NCBI GenBank assembly: GCA_029204225.1
Contig: CM055101.1
Span: 41,252,927-41,316,926 of the forward strand
Direction: 5' to 3'
DNA from: Diphasiastrum complanatum
Taxonomy: Eukaryota > Streptophyta > Lycopodiopsida > Lycopodiales > Lycopodiaceae
Length of the DNA: 64,000 nt
Shown: positions 25,752 to 38,800 of the stretch, in pieces
Layout: each line of letters starts with the position of its first letter
How positions within the stretch are numbered: the first letter of the stretch is position 1
Notes under the pieces: generated by a model
Databases searched by the model: none
Seen by the model: only the letters and a program-made list of their open reading frames with translations
What the model was told of the DNA's origin: nothing
Program-made: the position numbers and the translations under genes

Positions 25752-28700
25752 TCTAGCAGCACAATTTAAGACTAGATGGTCAACCTTTGGAGATAGTCTC
25801 ATCATACACATACTTGGGGGTTATGTCATAGGTCATATCTTTAGTACAAGACTTGTAGATACCAGTTGATGATCAATGATGGAAAGGACATTCTTCCCTA
25901 GTCAACTTAAAAGAGCTTTTGTTTCGAGCAACATACATACAGAACAATTGGAGTAAGGGTCGCCTTATTGTCAAACCCACAACTATGTATGTTGTAGAGA
26001 CATGGTGCACGGGGCTTCTTCAATTTGATTCGGCTAGTCTATCATGTTTTCTTTTTTTCAAGCTTTCACATATAATACAAGCGAAGCTGCCTACATCTCC
26101 TCCTGTTGAGGCTATGGCAGCCGCCTCTCCCTTGGATTCCGATACTTTGTTGTTGCCTATCAACAATCTACAGCAACAGATTGTCGATATGCAATCAAGA
26201 CATGCAAAGGATCACCATGAATTGAGGGAGCTAACACAGTTAAGGCAACTACTGCACCAGCCCTTGTTTACACCTGAAATCTTTATGGGGGAAAAGAAAG
26301 ATAGAGCCCCTGAAGTCGTCACATCATGGATTGATCAGTGGAACCACTATTCCGACGAGAACAAGATCAACCTCAAGTATCAATTCTAGTCATTTTGCAA
26401 CTACATAAGGAGTCTCACTGGGAAAAAATCTGTAGATTTTAGTATTTAAGGAAAGGAAGAGGTGAATTTGCACCTATAGCACAAAGTAAAAAAAGGGTTG
26501 ATATGGAAAACAATTGGAGGAATAAAGTGTCAAAAGACTGTACTCCGGCTTGCCAATGTGAACGATTTTGACACAGACAATAATTAAATGCAATGAGTGC
26601 ACATTAGATAGAGCAGTCTACTTGTATTGGACCCTTGTCTATTAATATTATGATGGCCTATTCTCCAGATGCCTCCCACGTCTCTTTCTTGGTTTTCATC
26701 TTTGCTTTCATACCAGGATTCTTCGTCTCTAGACTACATGTGAGGCGAATGTTACCAGTACTTTAAACTTAATCCAGCTCACACATTGACCTTAAATCCG
26801 GGTTTTCACCAAAATTTTGTTGCGGAATTCCTATGACGATTTTTCTTTTTTTGGAGTAATGATTCCACTTAATTCTATCTATTTACAATCATGTTTCCTA
26901 AACAGCTGGCTTGGAGGATGGTTGCTGCCACAAGAGAAAAGCTATTTTGCTTTGCAGTTGCCTCATGGATGGTAGGTTTTCGGTTTGGATCAAGCTCTAC
27001 CTGGGGATATTGATATATTCCAGTTTAAGTACTTTTCAAAACTTGCCCAGGATGTGTATTAGTGTGCCATATGATTGGCATTGCGGGTTGGTACCAGTGA
27101 AGTATGTTGCAATGATGAAATTGTGCAATTGAATGTATCACGTACTTGCAAGGCAAAGCTTTTACCTGGTGGCAAGACTTGAGGGGTAAGCCTGAAGCAC
27201 CTAGGATGTGGGAAGATTTTTGTAAGGCCTTCAAGGCGGCCTTCCTTCCTATCTTGGATGACTTCGACTTTTATCGTCAGTGTGCAACGATACAGATGGG
27301 GAATCAGCCCCTCGATCAGTAATTGCAAGAATTTCAAGAGGTATATTCTCGTTTTGCCACTAGAATAGATCCTCTTTTGCTGAAATTGCATTTTATTCTA
27401 GGTTTGCCTAGAGACTATCAGCTAGAGGTTAGGAGGAACCAACCTCTTACCCTCGATGATGCGGTTCGCTTCGCCTGTATATACGATGATACTCGTATAG
27501 TGGCTAGGCATGAACCTCGTGTTCAACCCGAAGCTAAGGGTAAGAAACCATTCTTTTCAAAGAAAGTAAAAGACAAGGCAAAGGAAGCACCTTCGGGTCC
27601 TAGTAAGTCAAAGAAAAGATCTACTATGGACCAGGAGACCTTTGCTAAAGCCAAAAGTGACAATCTATGCTTTAATTGCATGGAACCAAGTCACGTGGTA
27701 AAGGAATGCCTGAAGAAAAGGAGGCAAGCTAAAGGGGCTTCTTTTAAGACACCAGGTAACTCGAGCATTTCTAGTATTGATCTTTCCTTTGCTAGTAATT
27801 TTGTGTGAGCATTGCTATTTTAACACGGCAGTTTTTGGTCCACACGACCTCATTCGAATGAAAGGGGTTGTTGCTGGCCAAGCCGTAACAGTTTTATTTG
27901 ATGATGGTTCTACACACAACTTTATTAACTCTAATTTGTTGCGGAAGCTAAAGGTGGAAACAAGGCAAAGTGACCACCGCTGTGTTGTGAAGCGGGCTAT
28001 GCGAAAAGTGTGGGACTGGATGGTCCCTCATCTGACGATTCAAATACAAGCCTATAAGGATAATTTAGACTTTCATATTATGAATCTAGATAAGGTAGAT
28101 GTGATACTTGATAAGGAGTGGTTCTATGAGAGGATTAAGTCATTAAAGAAAAACTATGTAACTCACACGTTCTTGCATAACGGCTCACTCATTGAATTGA
28201 ATGGAAATGTGGATATTTCTTCTCCTTATATGCTTTCTACTTTAGAAACGGTTGAATGCGTTGCATTAATGTCTAACAACCTAAAAGAAGAAAATTCGCC
28301 AAAAGGTGAAATTTTTAGGAGACTTAGACAAGAATTTAATGACGTTTTCCTAGAACAGCTTCTTGAGGGTCTTCCCCTATCACAAACTCGAGAGTCGAAA
28401 CCCTAAACCGCAAGAGTTGAGCAAGTTCAGAAGCTTTGACACTGTCTGGTTGGAATGAATTGTGCCATTTTGGTTAGTCTATCAACTATAACCCAAATAG
28501 CATCATTTTGCTTCCCCGTCCAAGGTAGCCCAACCACAAAATCCATGGAAATACTTTCCCACTTTCTTTCGGGAATTTCTAAAGGAAGTAACAAGCCAAC
28601 TGCCTTAAGTCTTTCAGCTTTATTTACCTAGCATTGCCCGCACTTGCGAACATATGCCTCCACTTGACCTTTTAGATTTGGCCAATAAAATTTCCTTTTT

Positions 28701-31700
28701 ATAAGGTCAAGCATTCTTTGTGAACTAGGGTGCCCCACACACGGGCTGTCATGACATTCATGCAGGATTTGGACCCTAATATCATCGTTTTCCTGGCACA
28801 CAAACTTTCCCATTCCGGAAAAGCAACCCATTCCTTACGGAATCGTCTCTTAATATCTTTTCCTGAGGAGAAATCTTAATATACTGCATTCCAAGTTCAC
28901 CACTAGATCTAGAAATACCTGCCAGGACGTCTAGCCAAATACGACCGAAGAAGTACCTACCATTCTTACACAAATCTCTTAAGGACAGACATAACTCAGA
29001 TTGGATCTCAAAAAAGCTTAACTAATTAACCTCTCCAATACGGCTTAAGGCGTCCGCGACACTATTAGAGGTACCCAATGTCATAATGAAATTCTTGATG
29101 CATTTTCGACCATCTATCCTTATGACCTCCAAGGTCAACCGCATCGTTAATATACTTTAACGCTTGATGGTCTGTTACAATAATAATGTCTCCACACTTT
29201 CAAAGCATGAATAAATGCAAAAAGCTCCTTATCATAGGTGGAATACCACTTTAAGTAGGATCTAGCTTTTTGCTTTCACAAGCAACCGGTCTATCCTGGT
29301 ATAGGACTACACCTATAGCATAGTCATTGGCATCTGTTTCAAGTACATACAGCTTGTTAGGATCCACTGTGTAAAATAGGTGCTGTAGACACACAATATT
29401 TGAGGTTTTCAAAACTTTGATTCATCTCTTCAGTCCAAGTCCGGAGGACTGAATTTACTGTGTTGGCTAGTTCTTTTCGCCCCTTTGAGGACATTTGTCA
29501 AGGGCAATGCAATAATTGCATAGCCCATGATAAATCTATGAAAAAACCCCGTAAAGCCCAAAAAGGAGTTACTGCCCGGATGGTTTGAGGATTGGCCATT
29601 CAAGAACCTGTTGGACTTTATTTGGGTCAATTTCCAACCCATGGTCTGAAATAACGTGACCGATAAACCAATCTCTTCTGGGGGTCCAAATTCACTATAG
29701 TAACAGACCATCAAGCGTTAAAGTATATCAATGATGCGATTGACCTTAGGGGTGGTAAAGCCAAATGGTCAGAAATGCTAGAATTTCATTATGAGATTGA
29801 GTACCGAAGGGGTACTCTAATAGTGTCGCGGATACCTTAAGCCGGATTGGAGAGGTTAATCAGAGATCCAATTCGAACTATATTTGTCCTTACGAGATTT
29901 GTGTAAGACCGATAGGTATTTCGGTCGAATTTGGCCTAGACCTCGTGGCAAGTAATTCTAGATCTAGTAGTGGCCTTGGAATGCAGGATTCCAAGATTTC
30001 TCCTTAGGACAAGATATTAAGAGACCATTCATAAGGAATGGGTTACTTTTCCGGAATGGGAAAGTGTGTGTGCCAAAAAATGATAATATTAGGGCCCAAA
30101 TCCTGCATGAATGTCATGACAAAGGCACCTTGGCTCACAAAGAACGCTTGATTTAATAAAAAGGAATTTTTATTGGCCAAATCTAAAAGGTCAAGTGGAG
30201 GCATACGTTCGCAAATGTGGACAATGCCAAGTAAATAAAGCTGAAAGACTTAAGACAGCTCTGGTTTGTTACCTCCTTTGGAAATTCCCGAAAAAAAATG
30301 GGAAAGTCTTTCCATGGATTTTGTGGTCTACCTCGGACGGGGAAGCAAAATGATGTTATTTGGGTTATAGTCGACCGACTAACCAGAATGGCGCAATTCA
30401 TTCCAACCAGGTAGTCTGTCAAAGCTTCTGAACTTGCTCAGCTTTTCGTGGAAAAGTTGTTCAAGTTGTTTGGTTTGCCGACCAACATTGTTAGTGATCG
30501 GGATTCAAAGTTCACTGCAAATTCTGGCAAGCGGTCTTTGAGAAATTGGAGACCACCTTAAGTCTAGGATCTATAGATCATCTTGAATCGGATGCTCAAA
30601 TGAAAGGACGAACCAGTCTATGGAAGATATGCTTCGTGAATATGTTTCCAGGAGACAGTCGGATTGGGAAAAGGTACCTTCCAATGATTGAGTTTGCGTA
30701 TAACAGCGCTAAAGATTCAGCGACGGGTTTTAGTCCGTTCACTCTGATGTATGGTTTCTAGCCTCGAGCCCAATCTCCGTTGGCGGTTGATTTCTTGCAT
30801 GATACGCAAGAAATTGCTGCTTGTTGCTCGCGATAACTAAAAATGGCTAAGGAGAGAGCCCAATTTTACACTAATCAGAAGCGACAACCTTAGGGTCTAT
30901 GTGGAAGGTGTGTATCTTAAAGTCCCAAAAGAAGGTACTAAAGACTGGAAAATGTCCTATGTTATCACCTCAATATGCTAGGCCCTTCCAGATTGTAAAG
31001 AAACTCAATCGGAATGCCTATCAACTAGACCTTCCTCAAAGAATCAGAGTTCACCTAGTTTTTCACATTAGATTAAAGGAATGACTTGGTGGAAAGGATG
31101 AATTGATTCTACAGCCTTGTGGGTAACCACTTGGTGGTTTGTGGCGGATTGAGGTAACACCACCCCATAATGCCAAGATGCATCTTTTGACCTAACCATG
31201 GTGAAAGTTTAAAGACCACTGAGCAAACAGGGAGAGACAGAATATCTTTGCTTCTTCTTCTCATTTGTAACTATCCAACATCCCTCTTCTGCCCCTTGAT
31301 CGATATGCGGACTGAAAGAGATTTCAAAACCGAGTTGCACGAGGTCAGCTATTTGAATTTTCATTCAATGAACCGCTCCTATCAATAAAGAGCTACCCTT
31401 GCTTCAAGATGCATGGTTGAACTCTTCGAATTCAAGAGTGCAGTGACATCTAGCAAAGAAAATTTTTGGGAGGTGAAGTGAGAACCCATTTTGAGATATT
31501 CTTAAAAAAGTGACTCCATTGAATTGGCTTCAAGTTAAAGAACCCGCAAGGTGTACATGACAAAACAGGAATCAAACAACTTCTATCTCTATCAAAGTGA
31601 CATTAAAGGCAAAGTACTAGACAAAAAGGAATCATATAACTTTTCACCTCAATGAAAGGGTTTTGGGAGAATATCACAAATGATCTCGATGTTCTATGCA

Positions 31701-34700
31701 CTTCTAGGGTATGTGCTTGTGATGGGCCTGTATGTGTGTTTCAATTCAAGAAAAGATATGATTTGAAAAAAAGGGAAATCACCTTGTAGTTTACCTTCTA
31801 ACAGATTAACCTAACTGAATTGACATCAGAGGATTTGAGTGTGAGCAAATCCATGTATTGCTTCTTAAGCTCAGGGATAACAATATTTATATGCTAAGAT
31901 ATTTCCCAGAGAGAATGGGTAAATTACAGGCAGAAATTTATGGGCTCCTCCACAAAGTCTCAAATCATTAACATGACTATAACAGTGTGTCATATTCATA
32001 TCTCAGGTAAACAGCTAAAACAAAATCCCTTAGAGAAATCATACCATGCATAAATAAATTTTCTTCAAGTTTGGCAACCTTATATGTACTTTCCTTCTTC
32101 AATCTTGATGTACTAGAATGTCAACCTTGCACTCCTAGGAATTGAGGATAGTTCATTGTTGCAACTACAACAAAGTCAAACTACCTAATAACATACTAAT
32201 ATGAATGAGACAATGTGAATGGATATATTGCTAACTCAAATGTATCAACTTGGTGTGATGTACTTCATTTGTTTCTGCGTCACTGATACATTGATGCAAA
32301 TTTTCGATGTTAATAAAGCAGAATAAACTACAATCAGTTCCTTTAAACCAACCAACATAGCCATGACATGATAGATCACTACGAGAAAATGGATAACCTG
32401 TCCGGTTTTTGTGCCTCCGTTGTATAGTTCCAAGAGGGACATGAGGTGACACAGAATTACAAGTCAAACTTGAATTTCGAGCTGGAAAAAAGCTTTCCCT
32501 TGAGCATGTAGCCTGTTCACACAAACACCCATCTTCTATTAGAATGCGAAGTCAGAGTTTTCCTGGTCTTCTAAAAATTAGTGCCTAAAGTTTAAAGAAA
32601 AGTCGAAAAAACTCTCAACTGTAACCTGAAGAAAACAAGCCCAAAACAACTCAACTGAACACTCATATTGTGTTCATAAGGCTATTCTCTTCAATCTCGA
32701 ACCATCCAAACTAACCCATTTGGCAAACAAGAGATTGCAAGATTGTTTCTTGTACAAGAAACTAATGACGTAGAAATCAAGTTTGGCAACCATTTCCATA
32801 TTACATTCTCCTTTTCAACCATTGATCACAAATAGCTTGCCAAACAATGTTGCACCTTGTAATACATCTAGCAGAGAATTAACACGGATGGACTAAGTGG
32901 TTGAGGGTTCTCAAAAATTGGTGGAGATTATGATAATCTATAAAGGATAAAGAATACAACTTGCATCACTCTTCATCTAAATGATATAAAAATGTGTTAG
33001 CTTTATAATTATTTGCAACTACTTCACCTTTGTTCTCTCTAAAAACAATGTAAAAGGAGATAAAGATGAAACTGGCTCGTGAAACCCTACCAATACAAAT
33101 TCCTTAAAAGAAGCACCTGCTCTCTAGATGTTTGCAGATCCTTGAAGACATCACAGAAGGTAAAGGGCAAAAGCTTTTGGACTACTCAGAGAGCACCATT
33201 TTCCAGCTAGCAGTACGGATCGGTTTTTCAAGTTGAAACCCTCAAATTTGATTGTAGTTTCTTGTCAAATTCATTCTAATTTATGGATGAAGATTTAAAA
33301 TCAAATTTATAGCTTATCTGGGGCTTAACAACACCTGAAATGACATAATCTTTTAAGAAGCTCTTCTGCCAAAAATGACTTGCAATCTGTTTGGTTTTAG
33401 TTTTTTATGGCATTGTCAACCAGATTCCAACTTGTTTGATTTGTTGTGTGCAGACTTACATCACTTCTATTGATATACTTACTTGAAAATTATCTTTGGA
33501 CCATGAACTTCTAGCGTTTCAACAGAAAATAGACGAACACTTTCGACCCTCATATTCTTCCAAGTTTGTCTTCTTCATTCAACTTCATTGAGCATATCAT
33601 ATCTACACTGTCCCTTGCTACACTTCTCCCTCATCTGGATATCCCATCCTCTGCCCCATCTTCTCTTCTTGTTTTTTGTTATTGCAGATTCTGCACATAT
33701 GTATCTGTGAGATTGGAATATATCCATAATTCACAAATTTAATTTGAGAAGTCAGTGATGTCATAACTCATAAGGTAAAGCTTAGGAAAAATATTCATGC
33801 AACAAAAATAGTCAAAAGATCTTTATTCAAACAACAATAAAGAGTTCAATAAACAAAATTCTTAGCCAACTAGCACTACTTATGTCTCATTGGTACCTAA
33901 ACATAAGTTGTTACTTGAGAATCCGGATTCTCTTGGGTTGACTCAGTGCTGAAATGCAATAAATATTTCAAAATTTCATAGTTGCAGCAAATCGCGATTC
34001 TGGAATGCCAGCAATCTGGACAGCGGATTGCTGTCCATGTCGCCCTTTCTTTTTCTTAAAGCTAAACCTCAGAAAAAACCAAAAAACACTCGGAAGAACT
34101 AAAAAAAAGCCCCAAAAATTAAAACCAAAAACAAATCACACAAAGGTAACATGTACAGATCCTGCTCTCATCCATGCTTGTTGAGAGAGTGTCATAACTT
34201 GGTGCTCAAGGTCAGTCTTATGTAGGTCATACACAAGCATGTCATTGAGAGAGCTGGCAAGAAGGGTGCATTGTGCAACTGTTGCAGCTGCCACCCTCCC
34301 TAAGGGGATTCTTTCCATGTCCACCCCCTGACCCGTTCTGTACGTCAGCTGACCATCACCCTTTCACCTAAGAGAACGGGTAGCCGATTCTCTCCAGCTG
34401 CTAATTTCTGGAAAATCTGCAAAGTGCAAACCCCTTCACCCGTTGAGCAACCCGTGCTGTTGCTTGACGTCAGACAGCTCGGGTGAGAGGGTCGCCATGG
34501 AAAGGGGCTCTAACGACCTTTCTTGATTCTTTCTAGTTCTGAAGAATTTTAAATCATTTTTTTTATATTTCATTGGTCCATCAGTATTAAGACCTCATAT
34601 GATCGAGGTGCAATCATTGCCCAAATTTTAAAATTGACAGTTAGGATTGTTCATTTGTCCAAATTTAAAAAATCTCTGATTACACTTGGGTGCCCAACCT

Positions 34701-35777
34701 ATGATCCTTATAAAAATTGATTATTGGGCTAAAATGTGTATGGTATATACCTAAGGAAGCGGATGGCGGACGCGGACGCGCCAGGGGTGCGTCCCCGTCC
34801 GGACGCGTCCAATTTTTTTCAAAGAAAAAAATTTCAAAAAAAAAAAATACAAGCACTTGCCTACACTGCCCCCCATCCCAAAAGCAAAATAAAAACAATT
34901 TACGGCCCCTGTTTTTCCCCCAGAATTAATTATCAGAGGGTGTCTGGCACCCACCTGCCCCCTCCCGTTAAAAAATAGGAAAACAGTACCAAAAAAATTT
35001 GCAAAAATATTTGCAACAGACCTAACCACTGGGCCATGCCTCTCATAACCTCAGTATTACTAAACAACCATGGCCAGTGAGCAGTTGATAAATTATTACG
35101 AACCTTCATTGGGAACTAAGCTCCAAAAAAGCGGCAAAGAAAGATCTGAGAGTGGTTTCGAGTGAAGGTTTGTATGGCAAACACATTACTGGTTTGGGGT
35201 TTAGAAGTGAATGCTCGCCAGAGGATTGGGGAGAGGTGAACGCTCACCAGAAGAGTGACAAGCTCTCAGGAGCAGAAGTCTCTGGGGGAAATTAGGGCTC
35301 ACCAGAAGAGTGACAGGCTATACACTACTGTGACTCGGTTTAGGGGATCAGTTTCTTCCCGGATGAGCTTCAACAACTTACTAATTAGTTATGGCACTAC
35401 TCCAACTCGCTACAATACGATGTCGAAATTTACAGTACCTGCTCCACGAACCCCCGCACCTGTATTCCTGGACCATTAATACATTCTACGCAGGTTTAAG
35501 TGTATGCTGCACAAGTGCAGCTTTGATGTTGAATCTGCACATACCTGTGGTGCAATGCGTACGACACAATGAGGACGTGGGTGGGGTTGATGATGTTTAT
35601 GGATGATGATTATGCTTGTGGCTTGTTTTGATGGTTATGGCTGTGGGGTTGTGGGTTTAGGGTGATTTGTTAGGTTTTGGGGTGTTGTGTTAACTGTGCC
35701 ATTTGTTGGGGTGTCGGGTTTAGGGTCTTATGTTAAATGGTTGAACATGATGCATATGTTTTGAATGAGATGTTCTC

Positions 35778-35842
<65 letters not shown>

Positions 35843-38800
35843 TTGCACGGAGCAAACCATTTTTGACTAACCATTCAAACTTCACAAAGCTAACCATTTG
35901 TAAGCAACCACGATCAATTAGCCATGACACAAATAGACTGTAAAAAAATATATACATCTCATCTGATGCCACTGTACATGATGCTAAAATGTGTATCAGT
36001 ATCTACAAGTCTGCGCTAAACAAATCATCCCTCTGTGTGCTAGATGCATCTGCAGGGGTGTCAAATACAAAGTCTGGCTGGGAGTCTGGAGGCCTCTGGG
36101 ACTCTTCTAAGTCTGGGCCAACGCCTGCCAAGAGACGACTAGAAGAATCTTCAGTGCGTCCCCTCTTGGCTGGCCTGCCTCTGGGTCTGCCGGAAGGAAC
36201 CCTCTGTGGTACACTCCTGCCTGGGGGTCTCCCTCTGCCACGGGGGGGTCTCTGGGAGGAACTGCCTGCCTATGATGCTCTGAGTCGTCTCTGCGCTATA
36301 TGTCTCTGGGCAGCAGCCTCTGTCTCCCTCGCAAACTCTGACCAGCCATCATTTGAAAGGGGGCGTGATGCGGGGGTACTGGGTGGGGCACGTGGACCAT
36401 CCCCTGCTAGGTCGACCGTCTCGTCTGAATCATATGTGGGCTCATCATCAGAGGAGGGCAATGGAACGTCAGCAGGGAGGGTGGTGATCTCCTCGGCATC
36501 GGCATCATCCTTGGGATCACCCCGCAGAGCACGCCGAACAGCATCATCCGGATCAACCTCTGGCTCGTGATCTGCCGCTGCAACCAGGCACTCGTCAGGA
36601 TTGACCTGCACAAGTAAATCATTTGTGAGAATAGCCGAAGCAACCGTGAGGGCATTAAACTGAATGTCTCAAACCAATACGAAAGCAAAACGACAGAGCA
36701 ACGAAATATACCTACAGCAGTAGGGCGTGTGCACCTCCTGCCCTCATGCTCTCCGTGATGCGTCGAACCACTCTAGTGTTGGTGTTGCAGTACACCAGGT
36801 CATTGCACCGCTCCGTAGTCAGACGGTTCCGCCTGTTTGTGTGAACAAGGCTGAACGCTGACCAGTTCCGCTCGCACACGCAAGCAGAACAGTCCTGCAT
36901 TAATTGGCAACAACTCGAGTGAGTACCGACCTTGTAGAGAAAATGCGAAAAGTGGTTGGATGAATGAGACAAGACAACGTACCCCTATGAAAGGACTCGG
37001 AGCGCGAGCGTCCTCAGGTTTGGCTGTCCGGCGCCGTAGCTCTCCCACCATGATACAGGCAAGAGCCTGTTCTCTCGAACACATGCAAGGTCCTCGCCGA
37101 ACAGCCCCAAAGAGTGCCTGCAGTTGAGCAACGATATGCTTGAGTACACTTGAGCCCGCGCAGGGAAATTGAACGAACGACAGCGTGCGATAGATCAAGA
37201 GTTTACCTGTAACCGAGCCTCTGCACCTCGAGCCTGCTGCGGAACCCAATGTCGTTGCTGAGGAGGCGGATGTATGCGAACCAGTCCGCACGCAGCTCTG
37301 CATCGTCGTACTGCCTCTCGCTCTGAAACAGCGGATGCAGTATGTGGGCCACACTATGAATGGGCCGGTGAAACTTATCCCATCGCCGCTACCACAAGCG
37401 CCTGATAGGCTCCAACCTGTGGACCAAACCACGTGGAGGCAACAGTTACATACCATCGTGTTGCGGTAGCAAGACGAAACAGAGTGCGAAATGGAAGTAG
37501 GGATGGTGAGACGGAAAAAAGTTATACCTGGCAGGGTCCAAATAAAAAACACTGGAGAGACTCGCCTTTGCGGTCCATGAACTCCTAAATGAGGCCCATC
37601 GTGCACCCCTCGCGATCAACGAGTCTCTGAACAAAGTAGATGGGGCGCATGACGTACATGAGTTGCTGCATATCCACCCAAAAAGGCTCCGTGAATAAGA
37701 TCTCGTGGAAGGCCAAGCCCTCTGGGGTCATGGACAGGTCCATGGCGGTGAACTCTGCCGAAGTGGCCATGTGCCGCAATTCACCCTTGAGCTTGTGTAG
37801 CCGCTCAAGCATGATGAACTGGTAGGCGAAGCGGGTGCGAGCGGGCTTCTTCAAGTCGAGCCTGCATTGACAAACGGAATGAGAGGCACACATGAAACGA
37901 GCAAAAAAAAAAGAGCACCTTGAACGAGCCAAAAAGTAAGTGGCAAGTTACCTGCTGAATGTGCGGAAAAGTGCCGTCATGCGGCGCTTGCGTGTGACAA
38001 AGTCCACGACCGCAAGTGCCCTCGTGAGAATGTCACTGACCCAAGGCAAGCGCCCGATGGAATGCAGGAGAAGGTCCAGTGAGTGTGCGGCGCATGGAGT
38101 CCAGACAATGGAGGGGTAGTCTGCCATAAGAAGCTCCCCCATACCACGGCAGTTGGACGCATTGTCCGTCACAACCTTTCGCGATACGTTCACACGATCA
38201 GTTCACAGCTCGGAAACACATTGCAATCAATCGAAAACTACGCAGAACTATTGTATCAACATCAAGCAGCAAATGAGCAAGCAACTAATGAAAGAACATT
38301 ATACCTGGACAACGCGCTGTGGTCCGACCTCCTCTATCGCTGCGGGAATGATGCCGTAAATGTACTCGGCCGAATGCACTCTCCCTGCCTCGGAGGCGTC
38401 GATGCTGCGCAAGAACATGGAACCGTAACAACTGGAAACAATCATGTTGATGAGTGGACGTTTGCGACGATCAGTCCACCCATCAGCCACGATGGAACAG
38501 CCGTATCTATCCCAAGCCTCGTGCAGTGCGGCCAGTCTCTCTCTGACTGATGCAACCCGGTCCTCAAGCAAAGGGCCTCGTAGTGCGTCGGCTGTGGGTG
38601 GTGTGTAGCCGGGCCCGCAGACTGCAACTTTCGAGATAGCCTCTCGACAGATGCGGGATGATGCCATGATAAAGGGGAGGTTCAGGTCATAGAACATCTA
38701 TGCTATGGTCCTGGTGGCCTCTCTGTGCTGCAAAGACCTTTAATCTTATACCCATATTGGCACCAAAAAACAAAATTGAGTTCTAAAAAACCCCAATGGG

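Noticed and set aside
35989-36570. Plus-strand 193-codon open frame opposite the hAT C-terminus
   Set aside because: It is the antisense of the hAT last exon in a GC-rich region; the minus strand has the family motifs and splice sites.
36800-37606. Minus-strand 268-codon open frame
   Set aside because: It runs through three hAT introns in a frame that does not carry the transposase motifs.
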